Positions 63,256-64,000 of a DNA stretch of 64,000 nt are shown in pieces. The notes beneath the pieces were generated by a model, which did no database searches, had not been told where the DNA came from, and worked only from the letters and a program-made list of their open reading frames with translations. Position numbers and translations under genes: made by a program. This stretch comes from Corynebacterium appendicis CIP 107643 (GTDB taxonomy: Bacteria; Actinomycetota; Actinomycetes; Mycobacteriales; Mycobacteriaceae), in assembly GCF_030408415.1 (NCBI RefSeq), contig NZ_CP046976.1, positions 1,612,001-1,676,000 on the forward strand. Reading direction: 5' to 3'. Position 1 is the first letter of the stretch. The number at the start of each line of letters is the position of its first letter.

Positions 63256-64000
63256 ATGGCTGTGTGGACCGCCCCTGAGACTCCCGCGTTCGACCGCATC
63301 GTCGATGCTCACCGTAGCCACACCGGGAACGCGCCCGCCCACACCGCTGACGCGCCGGGCACCTTCATCGTTGTCGGCGAGAATTCCGACCACTTCGGCG
63401 GCATCACCATCGTCGGCCTGACCGGCCTGCGCGCTGCCGCGGCAGTCAGCCCGCGCGCGGACAGCACCATCGCCGTCCACGCCGAATTCGCGGGCGTCAC
63501 GGTCGACGAGACGGCCGACTGCGCGCGCATCGCACAGCTCGCCGACCGGGACGAGCCCGGCGCGGATCCCGCCAACGCAGCCGACGCCAACAGCGACGAC
63601 TCCGGTAGCGCCGAGGCCTTCGAGCACACCCTGGCGGTGCGCTTCGGAGGGCTGGTTCACACGCTCGTCGGCAGGCAGATGCTCTCGCGGGACACGGCGG
63701 GCATGGACATCACGGTGATCGCGGACCTTCCGCTCGGCGCGGGGCTGGGCGCGCTGCATGCGGCGGACGCGGCGGTGGCGCTGGCACTGCTCGGCAGCGA
63801 CGAAGAGGTCGACACGGCTCCCCTGCGCACCCGCCTGGCCGACATCGCGTCGCAGTCGGCGCGCACGTTCTCCCACCTGCCGGTGCTGCGTGCCCGCCAC
63901 TCGGCGGCCCTGCGCGGCAAGGAGGGCACGGTGTCCGTCATCGATTACGCCGACGGTTCGCTCACCCAGGCGCCGCACCCGGCGAAGGCGGAGGTGCGGA
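63256..64000 (+). CDS. GHMP kinase (galactokinase-like) with degenerate motifs, cut by the window end
   Basis: The frame is open from ATG 63256 to base 64000, 248 residues, and continues beyond the window. The arrangement follows galactokinase: the substrate motif position reads VVGENSDHFGGITIVGL (galactokinase: GEHTDYNGG) with E42 and D45 kept but the His and Tyr changed, and the ATP-binding GHMP motif reads LPLGAGLGALHAADA where the family has GLSSSAA. The serines that hold the phosphates are absent. It may therefore be an inactive or altered kinase. An insertion of about 20 residues (ADPANAADANSDDS) is present. The product is called galactokinase-like with caution; the C-terminal part must be read. 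Confidence 0.7.
   Translation, partial: MAVWTAPETPAFDRIVDAHRSHTGNAPAHTADAPGTFIVVGENSDHFGGITIVGLTGLRAAAAVSPRADSTIAVHAEFAGVTVDETADCARIAQLADRDEPGADPANAADANSDDSGSAEAFEHTLAVRFGGLVHTLVGRQMLSRDTAGMDITVIADLPLGAGLGALHAADAAVALALLGSDEEVDTAPLRTRLADIASQSARTFSHLPVLRARHSAALRGKEGTVSVIDYADGSLTQAPHPAKAEVR

Overview
The window is high-GC actinobacterial chromosome. Gene content and order point to the genus Corynebacterium: idsA-mptA-pknL, aroG, plsC, glk, pimB', two NlpC/P60 genes, qcrB-A-C, ctaE, ctaF-C, asnB/ltsA, cobT, ilvE, pepA, aceF, lipB-lipA, glnA, thrC, glnE-glnA2. I compared this order with C. glutamicum and M. tuberculosis from memory only; the species is not assignable. I see no insertion sequence, prophage, CRISPR array, rRNA or tRNA. 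Most of the window is conserved housekeeping backbone.

Layout. 1-10.8 kb: a truncated GNAT gene, polyprenyl synthase and lipomannan mannosyltransferase, the PknL kinase divergent from its Rv2175c-type partner, DAHP synthase, a DEDD exoribonuclease, an acyltransferase, a ROK glucokinase, PimB' and an NlpC/P60 hydrolase. 11-19 kb: a second NlpC/P60 hydrolase under a c-di-AMP (ydaO-type) riboswitch, then the complete bc1-aa3 subunit set except CtaD, with three GlxR (cAMP-CRP type) palindromes. 19-28 kb: LtsA/AsnB, a membrane S41 peptidase-like protein, ErpA, DUF3043 protein, CobT, IlvE and PepA. 28-38.5 kb: a lipoate block with three-lipoyl-domain AceF, DhaKL kinase, glycine cleavage P-T-H, LipB and LipA. 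38.6-44.8 kb: a fatty-acid cluster (FadE/ACOX-like, thiolase, divergent FabG4-like and HtdX-like) around a perfect 22-bp palindrome. 45-49.3 kb: DUF4191 protein, RDD protein and GlnA, followed by a compositionally distinct two-gene cassette (unknown protein plus PIN nuclease). 49.5-56.7 kb: TDT transporter, membrane protein, GH25-like protein, Nudix, anchored serine protease, an overlooked 55-aa gene and ThrC. 56.7-64 kb: GlnE, GlnA2, CYTH-CHAD protein, a 68-aa protein and a degenerate GHMP (galactokinase-like) gene cut by the window end.

How the parts fit. The lipoate block places the octanoyl transferase and lipoyl synthase beside two of their acceptors (E2 and GcvH). GlnA carries the adenylylation tyrosine that GlnE modifies, while GlnA2 lacks it. 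The cell-envelope genes (IdsA, MptA, PimB', NlpC/P60, LtsA) and respiration genes are interleaved as in other corynebacteria. About fifteen genes have a TAnnnT hexamer seven or eight bases before the start codon, the signature of leaderless transcription, and this fixed several starts that the longest open frame would misplace. The best candidates for undescribed biology are the PIN cassette at 47996-49304, the palindrome at 42198-42219, the LEA/phasin-like extension of the HtdX-like protein, the 55-aa protein at 54614-54781 and the degenerate GHMP kinase.
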